NCBI GenBank assembly: GCA_021822495.1
Contig: JAKAQO010000002.1
Coordinates: 33,034-97,033 of the forward strand
Origin: a bacterium
GTDB lineage: Bacteria > Elusimicrobiota > Elusimicrobia > UBA1565 > UBA9628
Reading direction: 5' to 3'
DNA: 64,000 nucleotides
Under the pieces are notes generated by a model. The model worked only from the letters and a program-made list of their open reading frames with translations. It had not been told where the DNA came from and ran no database searches. Positions within the stretch are counted from its first letter, which is position 1, and every line of letters starts with the position of its first letter. Shown here in pieces: positions 1 to 7,078 of the stretch. Position numbers and translations under genes: made by a program.

Positions 1-448
1 TTATAAAAACCTGGAACATGTCTCAACCGGCGGCCCGCGCCCGACAAACAATCCTCTCAACGTTTCTTATCAACCCCATGCGGTCGGAAATGATCTCGGG
101 CTTTGGATCATGGGAACTGGCTGGATGGATTTGGTCTCCGAGATTTTACCGCGTCCGGGGCAAACCGTTCACCATCCCGATCAAACCGATTGGTGGACTG
201 AAGAAGGTCTTGCGCACGCAACATTAGGCAAAGGGCCGGAAGCATTGGATGATTTTGAGCGCGCCTGTCGTCTTGACCCCACCAACGATGTCGCCTGGCT
301 TGGGCGCGCGGTAGCCTCCATCATCATGGGAAATGAAAAAGACGCCGTTAAATATCTCAGAAAAGCCCTGACCTTAAATCCCCGTAACATAACAGCTAAA
401 GAAGGACTTAAATGGCTACTCAAACCATCCGCTCAATCTCACAAATGA
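1..448 (+). CDS. TPR-repeat protein, C-terminal part (5' end outside window)
   Basis: The frame starting at base 2 is open from the window edge to the TGA at 446-448, so this is the 3' end of a longer gene. The last ~70 residues hold about two tetratricopeptide repeats (EALDDFERACRLDPTN and DAVKYLRKALTLNPRN), a helical scaffold for protein-protein contacts. Nothing visible gives a catalytic role; the upstream part may carry another domain. It overlaps the start of murC by 37 nt, so the two are probably co-transcribed. The internal ATG at 110 is not a convincing start because homologous-looking sequence continues upstream of it. Confidence 0.7.
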   Translation, partial: YKNLEHVSTGGPRPTNNPLNVSYQPHAVGNDLGLWIMGTGWMDLVSEILPRPGQTVHHPDQTDWWTEEGLAHATLGKGPEALDDFERACRLDPTNDVAWLGRAVASIIMGNEKDAVKYLRKALTLNPRNITAKEGLKWLLKPSAQSHK

Positions 449-1836
449 CCTCAACAATGAACAGAGACTTCATGAGCGCCTTCATTCAGCGCGTCCATTT
501 CGTCGGAATTGGCGGGGTCGGGATGAGCGGCATCGCCGAAGTGCTTTTAAATCTCGGCTATCAGGTTTCAGGCTCAGATATCAAAGAAAGCGAAACGACC
601 CGCCACCTTAAAAATCTCGGCGCGAAAATTTTTTACGGCCACAAGGCCTCTCATATCGCGCGCGCCCAAGTCGTGGTCATCACTTCAGCCGTCTCTTCCC
701 AAAACCCCGAGGTTGTGTCAGCGCACAAATCTAAAATTCCGGTCATCCCTCGCGCCGAGATGCTCGCTGAAATCGGGCGTATGAAAAAAACGATCACCAT
801 CGCGGGCTCTCACGGAAAAACAACCACTACCTCGATGACGGCGATGGCCTTAAGCGCGGCGAAGGCCAAGCCCACCATCATTATTGGCGGGCGGCTTAAA
901 AACATCCACGCCGGCGCGAGGCTGGGAGAAAGCGATTATCTCGTGGCCGAAGCGGATGAATCCGACGGTTCTTTTATCCATCTTTCTCCCCTGGTCGCCA
1001 TTGTCACCAATATCGACAACGATCATCTCGATTTCCACAAAACTATGGAAGCCCTCAAGGCTTCTTTCGTTGAGCATCTTAAGCGTCTCCCCTTTTACGG
1101 AGCGGCAATTCTCTGCGCGGACAATCCCCTGCTTCAAGAAATTTCAAATTCTCTTTCAAAACCGGTCATCACCTATGGATTTGGAAAATCCAGCCAATGG
1201 ACGGCCCAAAATATCAAGTTATCGAAAGATGGTTCCGACTTTGACGCTTTCTTTAAAGGAAAGAAGATACGAAAAATTCATCTCTCGGTTCCCGGGAAAC
1301 ACAACGCGCTCAATAGCCTTGCCGCTCTTGCCGCAGGCCATTTTCTTGGTTTTGATCTTTCGCTTTTAGCCCAGGGACTTTCGGAATTTAAGGGAGTCGG
1401 GCGAAGACTGGATTTTCTTGGCCGCGCCGGCGGAGTTGAGTTTATCGACGACTACGGACATCACCCCACTGAAATTAAAGCGACCTTATCCACCCTCGCA
1501 AATCTCTGGAAGGCCAAGCGCGTGATTGTCCTCTTTCAGCCGCACCGATACTCTCGAACGAAACTTTTAGCTCGGGAATTTGGCCCCGCGTTTAAGGGAG
1601 CGGACCAGGTTTTTGTCACGGACATCTACCCCGCGGGTGAAAAACCCATTCCCGGAGTCTCATCTCATCTCATTCTTGACTCGATCAAGAAAAACGGCAT
1701 CTCCTGCGCTCCCTATCCCGGCGCTCATGAATTATCAAAAATACTCAAACCCGGCGATGTCGTTCTAACCTTGGGCGCGGGAAACGTCCGCTCTTTCGGC
1801 GAAGAACTATTGCGCTCCGCGCAAGAACAACGCTAA
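412..1836 (+). CDS. murC: UDP-N-acetylmuramate--L-alanine ligase
   Basis: Cytoplasmic Mur ligase that adds L-alanine to UDP-MurNAc with ATP in peptidoglycan precursor synthesis. The 474-residue length is normal. Visible motifs are the N-terminal nucleotide-sugar binding GIGGVGMSG near residue 32, the central ATP-binding GSHGKTTTT near residue 132, and the C-terminal FIDDYGHHPTE segment. The ATG at 412 is preceded by GAAGGA at good spacing, which favours it over the ATGs at 445 (ATGA overlap with the TPR gene), 457 and 472. The other dcw-cluster genes are absent downstream, so murC sits apart from the usual cell-wall cluster here. Confidence 0.95.
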   Translation: MATQTIRSISQMTSTMNRDFMSAFIQRVHFVGIGGVGMSGIAEVLLNLGYQVSGSDIKESETTRHLKNLGAKIFYGHKASHIARAQVVVITSAVSSQNPEVVSAHKSKIPVIPRAEMLAEIGRMKKTITIAGSHGKTTTTSMTAMALSAAKAKPTIIIGGRLKNIHAGARLGESDYLVAEADESDGSFIHLSPLVAIVTNIDNDHLDFHKTMEALKASFVEHLKRLPFYGAAILCADNPLLQEISNSLSKPVITYGFGKSSQWTAQNIKLSKDGSDFDAFFKGKKIRKIHLSVPGKHNALNSLAALAAGHFLGFDLSLLAQGLSEFKGVGRRLDFLGRAGGVEFIDDYGHHPTEIKATLSTLANLWKAKRVIVLFQPHRYSRTKLLAREFGPAFKGADQVFVTDIYPAGEKPIPGVSSHLILDSIKKNGISCAPYPGAHELSKILKPGDVVLTLGAGNVRSFGEELLRSAQEQR

Positions 1837-1913
1837 GTTTTAAGTTTCAAGAACACATCAATTAATTAGGGAATCTCTCCGGAAATTAAGTGATGTGCCC
1901 CCAGAATTTGGTC

Positions 1914-2477
1914 TTAAGGATTAGGCGGCGGGAGTTTGTCTGGAGTTCCCTGGAAAACGGTCGGCCCGGGAAAAGAGTTGAGAACCGCTCCATTTTTACC
2001 TGGAACTGGCTGCTCGATGGGATTGACTTTTTTAAGTTGCGGCATGGAACTCGCGCTTTTTTTATAGCCGGTCGCCGCGGATTTAAGCCCATTTGAAGCA
2101 GAATCTCCCCCGGCCTTGGAATTTTTCGCGGCTTGGGCGAAACAGGCTTTAATAATCGCGTTTTGTTTTTTTTGGCTCAAATATTTTCCCTGAACCTTTT
2201 TATCCACACAGGCCAAGGCTTGATTTCTTTGGGCAATCGTCAAAGGTCCGGATACGAAACCAGCAGACGATGAGGCCTTAGATTGAGAAACGCAAATATA
2301 CGGCTGAAACGCGGAATTGGTTTTTTGAGGAACAGAGCCCGGCGGACAAGCCGAAGCCTTGCCCGCTAGCGTTTTCCCCGAAACTGAGGCCAGCGCGGCC
2401 GCGAAAACTTTTGGAACCGCCAAAAACATGACGGTCACAAGCGCCGCGATCTGGACAGCCTGATATGATGTTTTCAT
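1914..2477 (-). CDS. Hypothetical secreted protein with Pro-rich C-terminus
   Basis: About 187 residues. The ATG at 2477 follows GGGAGG at ideal spacing; a longer form from 2492 lacks this support. The N-terminus has a clear signal peptide (MKTSYQ..., a hydrophobic stretch, then an A-x-A-like site around FAAALA). The mature part is rich in Ala, Ser, Lys and Gln, has several Cys residues (ASACPP, YICVSQ, ACVDKK, KACFAQ) and ends in a proline-rich tail, KLPPPNP. I recognise no domain. It is transcribed away from rplM and convergent with murC, so it is probably a single-gene unit exported to the periplasm or beyond. Confidence 0.65.
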   Translation of the reverse strand: MKTSYQAVQIAALVTVMFLAVPKVFAAALASVSGKTLAGKASACPPGSVPQKTNSAFQPYICVSQSKASSSAGFVSGPLTIAQRNQALACVDKKVQGKYLSQKKQNAIIKACFAQAAKNSKAGGDSASNGLKSAATGYKKSASSMPQLKKVNPIEQPVPGKNGAVLNSFPGPTVFQGTPDKLPPPNP

Positions 2478-2563
2478 AGAGCCTCCCTTCATTAAGAAGG
2501 ATAATGCCTCGTTTTCTTTTTGTCAAGTAAAAATTCGGTAAAAAATTGGTAAAAATTTTTCCC

Positions 2564-2593
2564 TTGCGCCCCGGCGCACAGATTATGTATGAT
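2564..2593 (+). promoter_or_regulatory. Putative sigma70-type promoter for rplM-rpsI
   Basis: TTGCGC at 2564-2569 and TATGAT at 2588-2593 are separated by 18 bp and lie about 30 bp upstream of the rplM ATG. A GGAAGG ribosome binding site sits between promoter and start. Confidence 0.45.
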
Positions 2594-2622
2594 AAATTTA
2601 CATCTTTAACTGGAAGGCAAAT

Positions 2623-3048
2623 ATGCAAGATACATTCATCATTAAACCGAACACGGCCGCAAGTCTCAGGAAGCGGCACACCTTGGACGCCAAGGGCAAA
2701 ATTCTCGGACGACTCGCGACCCAAGCGGCGGGTCTTCTGCGCGGCAAACATAAACCAATTTTCGCTCCTAGCGTTGACTGCGGCGATTTTGTCATCGTCA
2801 CCAACGCCGCGGAAGTGGCCTTAAGCGGAAATAAGATGGAAACGAAAGCCTATTTCAGCCACTCCGGTTACGCAAGAGGCGCGAAAATGACTCCTCTTAA
2901 GCGCATGATGGAAAAAGACCCTCGCAAAGTCGTCTATTTAGCCGTCAAGAGAATGTTGCCGAAAAACCGCTTAAGCGACCGCCAAATGACTCGGCTTAGA
3001 ATTTTCAAGGGCGCGGAAAACGTCGCCTCAAAACAATCCGTTAACTAA
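2623..3048 (+). CDS. rplM: 50S ribosomal protein L13
   Basis: Large-subunit protein of 141 residues, the usual length. Typical L13 segments are visible: the DAKGKILGRLATQAA nucleotide-fold start, the GDFVIVTNA strand, and KAYFSHSGYARG followed by the AVKRMLPKNRL C-terminal region. It is directly followed by rpsI after 17 nt, the conserved bacterial L13-S9 pair, so both should be on one transcript. GGAAGG lies 8 nt before the start. Confidence 0.96.
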   Translation: MQDTFIIKPNTAASLRKRHTLDAKGKILGRLATQAAGLLRGKHKPIFAPSVDCGDFVIVTNAAEVALSGNKMETKAYFSHSGYARGAKMTPLKRMMEKDPRKVVYLAVKRMLPKNRLSDRQMTRLRIFKGAENVASKQSVN

Positions 3049-3065
3049 AAGAAAAAAGGGATATT

Positions 3066-3461
3066 ATGTCAACACAGTTGCTTGCAACCGGAAGAAGAAA
3101 AACCGCCGTGGCCCAGGTAAGAATGATTCCCAACGGCACGGGAAAAGTCACGATCAATTCCAAAACCGTCGATCAGTATTTCCACGGAACCGAACACAAG
3201 CAATTTTCCGTTTTGTCCCCCCTCAAACTTGTTGAAGCCGCCAAAAATTATGATTACGTCCTTAAAATCGTCGGCGGAGGGCTCACCGGCCAAGCCGAAG
3301 CGGCCCGCCACGCCATCGCGCGCGCTCTGGTCAAACTCGAAGAAAAAAACCGCCGCATCATGCGCGCCGAGGGCTTTTTAACCCGCGACCCCAGGGAAGT
3401 GGAGCGCAAGAAAAGCGGTCAGCCCAAAGCCCGCAAGCGCTTCCAATACTCGAAACGCTGA
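3066..3461 (+). CDS. rpsI: 30S ribosomal protein S9
   Basis: Small-subunit protein of 131 residues. The N-terminal ATGRRKTAVAQVR, the GGGLTGQAEAARHAIARAL segment and the basic C-terminus ending RKRFQYSKR (the tail reaching the P-site tRNA) are all diagnostic of S9. AAAAAGGGA precedes the start codon. It lies 17 nt behind rplM. Confidence 0.97.
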   Translation: MSTQLLATGRRKTAVAQVRMIPNGTGKVTINSKTVDQYFHGTEHKQFSVLSPLKLVEAAKNYDYVLKIVGGGLTGQAEAARHAIARALVKLEEKNRRIMRAEGFLTRDPREVERKKSGQPKARKRFQYSKR

Positions 3462-3462
3462 G

Positions 3463-3798
3463 GTGTCTTCAGAAGAAGCGTCTTTTTCGGCTGAGACCGA
3501 AACTGTTTACATTGCGCCCTTGGCTCGTTTAACGGCTTCTATTTTCGCCGTCTGGGGAGTATTAATTGCGCTCAAGGCCCTCTACGATCTTTTCTGGGGG
3601 ACTCCGGAAGCCAATCTTTATTCGGCGCATCCCTGGCAATTCATCAGCCTTCCCCAATGGATCCGCTACGCTGGTTTTGAGCTTTCTTACGGAATTGCCT
3701 GCGTCTTTCTTGCCATGGGAATACGGGCTTATTCCAAATTCCTTCCGGAAACGCGCGTCCGCCCGAAGAAAGCAACCGCGATAAATCTCTTTAAATAA
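3463..3798 (+). CDS. Small two-helix membrane protein, unknown function
   Basis: 111 residues from a GTG that begins one base after the rpsI stop, so it is probably read on the same transcript. Two hydrophobic helices are clear, around residues 20-42 (LTASIFAVWGVLIALKALYDLF) and 68-88 (AGFELSYGIACVFLAMGIRA), suggesting a hairpin inner-membrane protein with a short acidic N-terminus and a basic C-terminus. No domain recognised. The reading frame has normal codon use for this window, which supports a real gene. Confidence 0.6.
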   Translation: MSSEEASFSAETETVYIAPLARLTASIFAVWGVLIALKALYDLFWGTPEANLYSAHPWQFISLPQWIRYAGFELSYGIACVFLAMGIRAYSKFLPETRVRPKKATAINLFK

Positions 3799-3820
3799 AT
3801 TGTCTTTAAAATAGTAGAAT

Positions 3821-3900
3821 TTCCCCTGTGCCTCTTCTTAATAATAGTTCTTGCAGACGGCGCTGTCCCGACCTTAAAATTATGAGGAAAAAGGGACTGT
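3821..3900. repeat. Dispersed hairpin element, copy A
   Basis: About 80 bp, an inverted-orientation copy of the element at 15171-15261. It holds GACGGCGCTGTCCCG in the centre and ends in AAAAAGGGACTGT. The two arms (CCTCTTCTTAATAAT and ATTATGAGGAAAAAG) pair imperfectly, so the RNA could fold into a long hairpin. It lies between two genes, and the next start codon falls on its last bases. Confidence 0.65.
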
Positions 3901-4459
3901 GAACCATCTTCAAAACCCCCTTTCGGGATTCTCGACCCTTGAATCTCAAGTTAAAATTATTTTCGGCATTTCCTCCATCGCTGAGGAGTTCTTCAAGAAT
4001 CCAAACCATGTTTTCGTTGAGAAAATTAAAGCTCAAAAAAATCTGGAATTGAAGATTTGGAAACAAGCGCAAGACAATCTCGATGCTAATGAAGACCGAA
4101 CGCCTCTTTTATTGTCTTCTTTGGCCCACCGCCTGGCGGAAGAAATTTCGCTGGCGGTCATCGAAACAGAAGAATTCAACCTCCTTCCGACTCCGGAAAT
4201 CATCTTAATGATTCAAAAAACCAAGGAAGCAGTGAAAGCCCTCTCCGATAAATTCTCCACCGATTCAATCGTCGCGGCGAACAACCGTTCTCTTGAAACT
4301 CTTCAAATATTTAAAAAAGCGCGCCAAGACGCATTTAAAGATGAAAAGAGCGTGCGAGGCCTAAAGAACTCAGAAATCGCGCTGAGGTTTTCCGAAGCGG
4401 CCAATTTAATTGAAAAGTTAGTTTATACGCTTGGCGAAATTATCATCAAGGAGCCTTAA
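3899..4459 (+). CDS. Hypothetical alpha-helical protein
   Basis: 186 residues, predicted almost entirely helical with no signal peptide or membrane segment, hence probably cytoplasmic. Recurrent acidic/basic helix patterns such as TPEIILMIQKTKEAVKALSDKF vaguely recall PhoU or DUF47 helical bundles, but the similarity is too weak to assign. The only usable start is GTG 3899, whose upstream AAAGGG lies inside repeat copy A, so the element may supply its translation signal. It ends 3 nt before the next gene and is probably co-transcribed with it. Confidence 0.55.
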   Translation: MNHLQNPLSGFSTLESQVKIIFGISSIAEEFFKNPNHVFVEKIKAQKNLELKIWKQAQDNLDANEDRTPLLLSSLAHRLAEEISLAVIETEEFNLLPTPEIILMIQKTKEAVKALSDKFSTDSIVAANNRSLETLQIFKKARQDAFKDEKSVRGLKNSEIALRFSEAANLIEKLVYTLGEIIIKEP

Positions 4460-4462
4460 ATC

Positions 4463-5065
4463 ATGGCGTTTCATAAAAAAGTCAAGGAAAAAGCGGAAAC
4501 CTACTGGTCAAGAACCAAGAAAATGGTTTTTCTATTAGCGGTCTGGGGAGTTGTTTTTAGCATAGCGACCATCGCGAAACTGGAAGTAGGATTCGGTTAC
4601 GACACGACCTTGGTCTGCTCAACCGCCGCTTATCGAAAAGCTCTGGATGAAGGAGTCGCGCCTTATTCTTACTCTTTTTGGTCCATTGTCAATCGTTCTT
4701 ACGACCTAGAACATCCAAAAATTGTCCCCATGGCAATTGCGTGGGCTTTTCGCATTTTTGGGTTTAAGGTCTCCATTATCACTTCTCGTCCTGATATTGA
4801 TTCAAGCGGTCTCAAGAAAGACTGGCGGCTCCTAGTCGCCCCCGCGCGGTTTATTTTCGCTGAATCTAATACATCGAAAGTTCAATATTTAGACAGCGGA
4901 AACTTTATCTTATTTTTTGGCGGCGCGGATTCCGAAATTAAAGCCGCGAAAGAAGCCCATGTCTATCCGCTCAGAATTCTTCAATCCACGGAATGCCTCT
5001 TAAATCCCGCGGATTATCATCCGGGCGAGTTTCATGATCATAAAGTTCCCTTGTCACAATATTGA
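4463..5065 (+). CDS. Class B acid phosphatase-like HAD protein, probably inactive
   Basis: 200 residues: a basic N-terminus, one membrane helix at about 22-41, then a HAD fold that lines up with AphA-type class B acid phosphatases along its length. Matching landmarks are VGFGYDTTLV (AphA VGFDIDDTVL), IITSRPD (motif II, TGRSP), LFFGGADSEIKAAKEA (motif IV, FYGDSDNDITAARD) and PLRILQST (GIRILRAS). The nucleophile Asp of DxDxT is Gly here and the first Asp of the GDSD metal motif is Gly, so phosphatase activity is unlikely. It is probably a membrane-anchored, periplasm-facing binding or regulatory protein. It follows the upstream gene by 3 nt. Confidence 0.65.
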   Translation: MAFHKKVKEKAETYWSRTKKMVFLLAVWGVVFSIATIAKLEVGFGYDTTLVCSTAAYRKALDEGVAPYSYSFWSIVNRSYDLEHPKIVPMAIAWAFRIFGFKVSIITSRPDIDSSGLKKDWRLLVAPARFIFAESNTSKVQYLDSGNFILFFGGADSEIKAAKEAHVYPLRILQSTECLLNPADYHPGEFHDHKVPLSQY

Positions 5066-5099
5066 CGAACAGCTTATAAATTGCTTTAATAACTAATAT

Positions 5100-5420
5100 A
5101 TGGCTCAAACAAAGAAAAAAACTGGCCGTCACCATTCTGCAATCAAAGCCGCTCGCCAAGCGGAGAAAAGAAATCTCCGCAACCGTCTCGCTAAAAAAGC
5201 GATTCGTTTGTCGCTCAAAGACGCGCTGGAATCCGCCCAAAAAAAAGATTCCCCAAAAGCGACGGAGTCTTTGTCTAAAAGCGTCAGCCTCTTGGATAAA
5301 GCGGCCAGAAAAGGCTTCATCCATTGGAAGGCCGTAGCCAGAAAAAAATCCTATCTCGCTCGCCGAGTTTCCAGTTCCTTAACGGCAACTGAAAGCAAAG
5401 CTTCAGTCGCGGCGGCCTAA
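5100..5420 (+). CDS. rpsT: 30S ribosomal protein S20
   Basis: 106 residues, slightly long for S20, with the typical extremely basic helical composition: HHSAIKAARQAEKRNLRNR, AKKAIRLSLKDALES and the C-terminal AARKGFIHWKAVARKKSYLARR. It binds 16S rRNA early in 30S assembly. The extra ~15 residues after the last helix (TATESKASVAAA) are a lineage extension. It is convergent with holA, 3 nt apart. Confidence 0.93.
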   Translation: MAQTKKKTGRHHSAIKAARQAEKRNLRNRLAKKAIRLSLKDALESAQKKDSPKATESLSKSVSLLDKAARKGFIHWKAVARKKSYLARRVSSSLTATESKASVAAA

Positions 5421-5423
5421 AGC

Positions 5424-6425
5424 CTAATTACCGCAAAGTTCCTCGGCCAAGAGTTCTATTTCCATTCCTGGGTTAAGCCAAGACTGGGATTTAAGCCTCA
5501 TCTCCGCCTCAAGGCAGGATTTTAGATTATTTCTCAATGTGGATTCATCCACGCCCGAGAAATGATCAAAAAAACCCTTGTCCCAATAGGGATGAAGCCG
5601 CAGTTTTTTTTCTATCGCGGGCTTTGATTCTCCCGCTTCCAGCATCATTCTCGCCTTGAGCTGTTTGAGAATAACCGCGCTCATTTGAGATAAAGCCCTA
5701 AACGCCTGATCCTGAGCTTTCCCCTCTTGAAGAAATAGATACAGATGAGATAGAACCGCTTTTTTATCCCTTTTTTCAATCAAGCGCGATAAAAGAAAGG
5801 GATCGCTTTCTTTTCGATATCCCAAAGAAAGGGAAACTTCTTTTAAGGAAATTTCTATTCCCTCCGCGGACAAGCACAGTTTTTCAATTTCCTGGCTTAA
5901 AAGCCCCCAATCCGTTCCCACTTCGCGAACTAAAAACTCACAAACCTCGGATGAAATTTCCTTGCCATTTTTTTTGACGAGCTTGACTACTTGAGAAATG
6001 GCCTCATTTTCCTTAAGCTTGGCGAAAACGCAAACCGCCCCTTGACGCGAAACTTCATGAAAGAGAGAATCTTTCATGTCCGGCTTAGCCTCGTCCGAAT
6101 GAAGAATAAGAATGGATGAAGCGAGGGGCGCTTTCAGATAGTCCACCAGGGCTTTTTTAAGCGCGGCGCCGGAATCGGGCATTTCAACGAGAACGAACCG
6201 ATGGGGAGAGAAAACTGGGAGGCTTAAGAGTTCGGAAATAATATCAGAAGTTTGGGACAAAGCCGCCGTTTTAGAGAATTCTCTCAAATTAAAAGAGTCG
6301 GCGTTTTTTTTAATGAAAGAAAGGGCTGCTTGTTTGGAAAAGGCCTCTTCTCCGCACAAATAATAAACCGGCCGGTAAGCGCCTGACTTCCATTCCTTGG
6401 ACAGTTCGGACGGAGAAATCTCCAT
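5424..6425 (-). CDS. holA: DNA polymerase III delta subunit (clamp loader)
   Basis: 333 residues, normal for HolA. It opens the beta sliding clamp as part of the clamp-loader complex. Visible family features are YYLCGEEAFSKQAALSFIK at the N-terminus, the ILILHSDEAKPDMKDSLF strand region, EVCEFLVREVGTDWGLLSQEIEKL in the middle domain, and the C-terminal HPYWDKGFFDHFSGVDESTLR helical collar. Start overlaps the lptE stop by one base (TAATG), the third gene of the leuS-lptE-holA unit, the same order as in E. coli, which supports the call. Confidence 0.9.
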   Translation of the reverse strand: MEISPSELSKEWKSGAYRPVYYLCGEEAFSKQAALSFIKKNADSFNLREFSKTAALSQTSDIISELLSLPVFSPHRFVLVEMPDSGAALKKALVDYLKAPLASSILILHSDEAKPDMKDSLFHEVSRQGAVCVFAKLKENEAISQVVKLVKKNGKEISSEVCEFLVREVGTDWGLLSQEIEKLCLSAEGIEISLKEVSLSLGYRKESDPFLLSRLIEKRDKKAVLSHLYLFLQEGKAQDQAFRALSQMSAVILKQLKARMMLEAGESKPAIEKKLRLHPYWDKGFFDHFSGVDESTLRNNLKSCLEAEMRLKSQSWLNPGMEIELLAEELCGN

Positions 6426-7078
6426 TAATAGGGAGTCACCGGTGGAGTAAAGGTTGAAGGCGGCTGAGCCACGGGCGCGGTCGATGGCGCGGTTGAGGTA
6501 ATGACGCGGGAGGCTTCTCCCATCACTGTTCCAAAGCCGTGAACAACGCGAGTCACGACATCATTGGCCAATACCGGATAAAGCTCTTCCCGCGCCTGCT
6601 CCTCGGTAATTCCGCCGGGAATGGCGGCATCCGTATAATTGACCGTTTCTTGAATATTCGGTTGATCCCATAAAACGGTATTGGTTTTATAATCCACAAA
6701 TTGAATATCCAAGAGCATCAAGAGCTGATAGGTCTCAGGGGTCAAATTTTGATTAAAGGTCAGGGGCGTGTTGATGTAGCGGGTAATTGAGGTCTCAACA
6801 ATTCCTTCCGCGTCTTTATCTGGAACAATCATATAATCGCCATTCTTAATAAAATGATCGCGAATGACAATGGATAGTTTGTCCGAGATTCCAAACTGCT
6901 GGGTCTTATTAACCACTGGGTGAAGAGCGATCTTTTGAATGTTATGCGGCAAAAGCTGCTCGGACGGATTATACTGAACGTCAACTCCGCCAACGGAGGC
7001 ATTGCTGCATCCATAAAACAAAGGCGAAAGACACGCAAAGACGAAAGACAGAGACAATGGCATTTTTTTTGTTCTCAT
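6425..7078 (-). CDS. lptE: LPS-assembly lipoprotein LptE-like
   Basis: 217 residues with a signal peptide and lipobox LFYGC, so an outer-membrane lipoprotein. The body resembles the LptE family (LPHNIQKIALHPVVNKTQQFG, RDHFIKNGDYMIV, ...VDYKTNTVLWD), which plugs the LptD barrel during LPS insertion. The proline/threonine-rich C-terminal tail is lineage-specific. Position between leuS and holA is the classic lptE (rlpB) locus. Starts by ATGA overlap with leuS. Sequence similarity alone is modest; the context makes the call. Confidence 0.8.
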   Translation of the reverse strand: MRTKKMPLSLSFVFACLSPLFYGCSNASVGGVDVQYNPSEQLLPHNIQKIALHPVVNKTQQFGISDKLSIVIRDHFIKNGDYMIVPDKDAEGIVETSITRYINTPLTFNQNLTPETYQLLMLLDIQFVDYKTNTVLWDQPNIQETVNYTDAAIPGGITEEQAREELYPVLANDVVTRVVHGFGTVMGEASRVITSTAPSTAPVAQPPSTFTPPVTPY

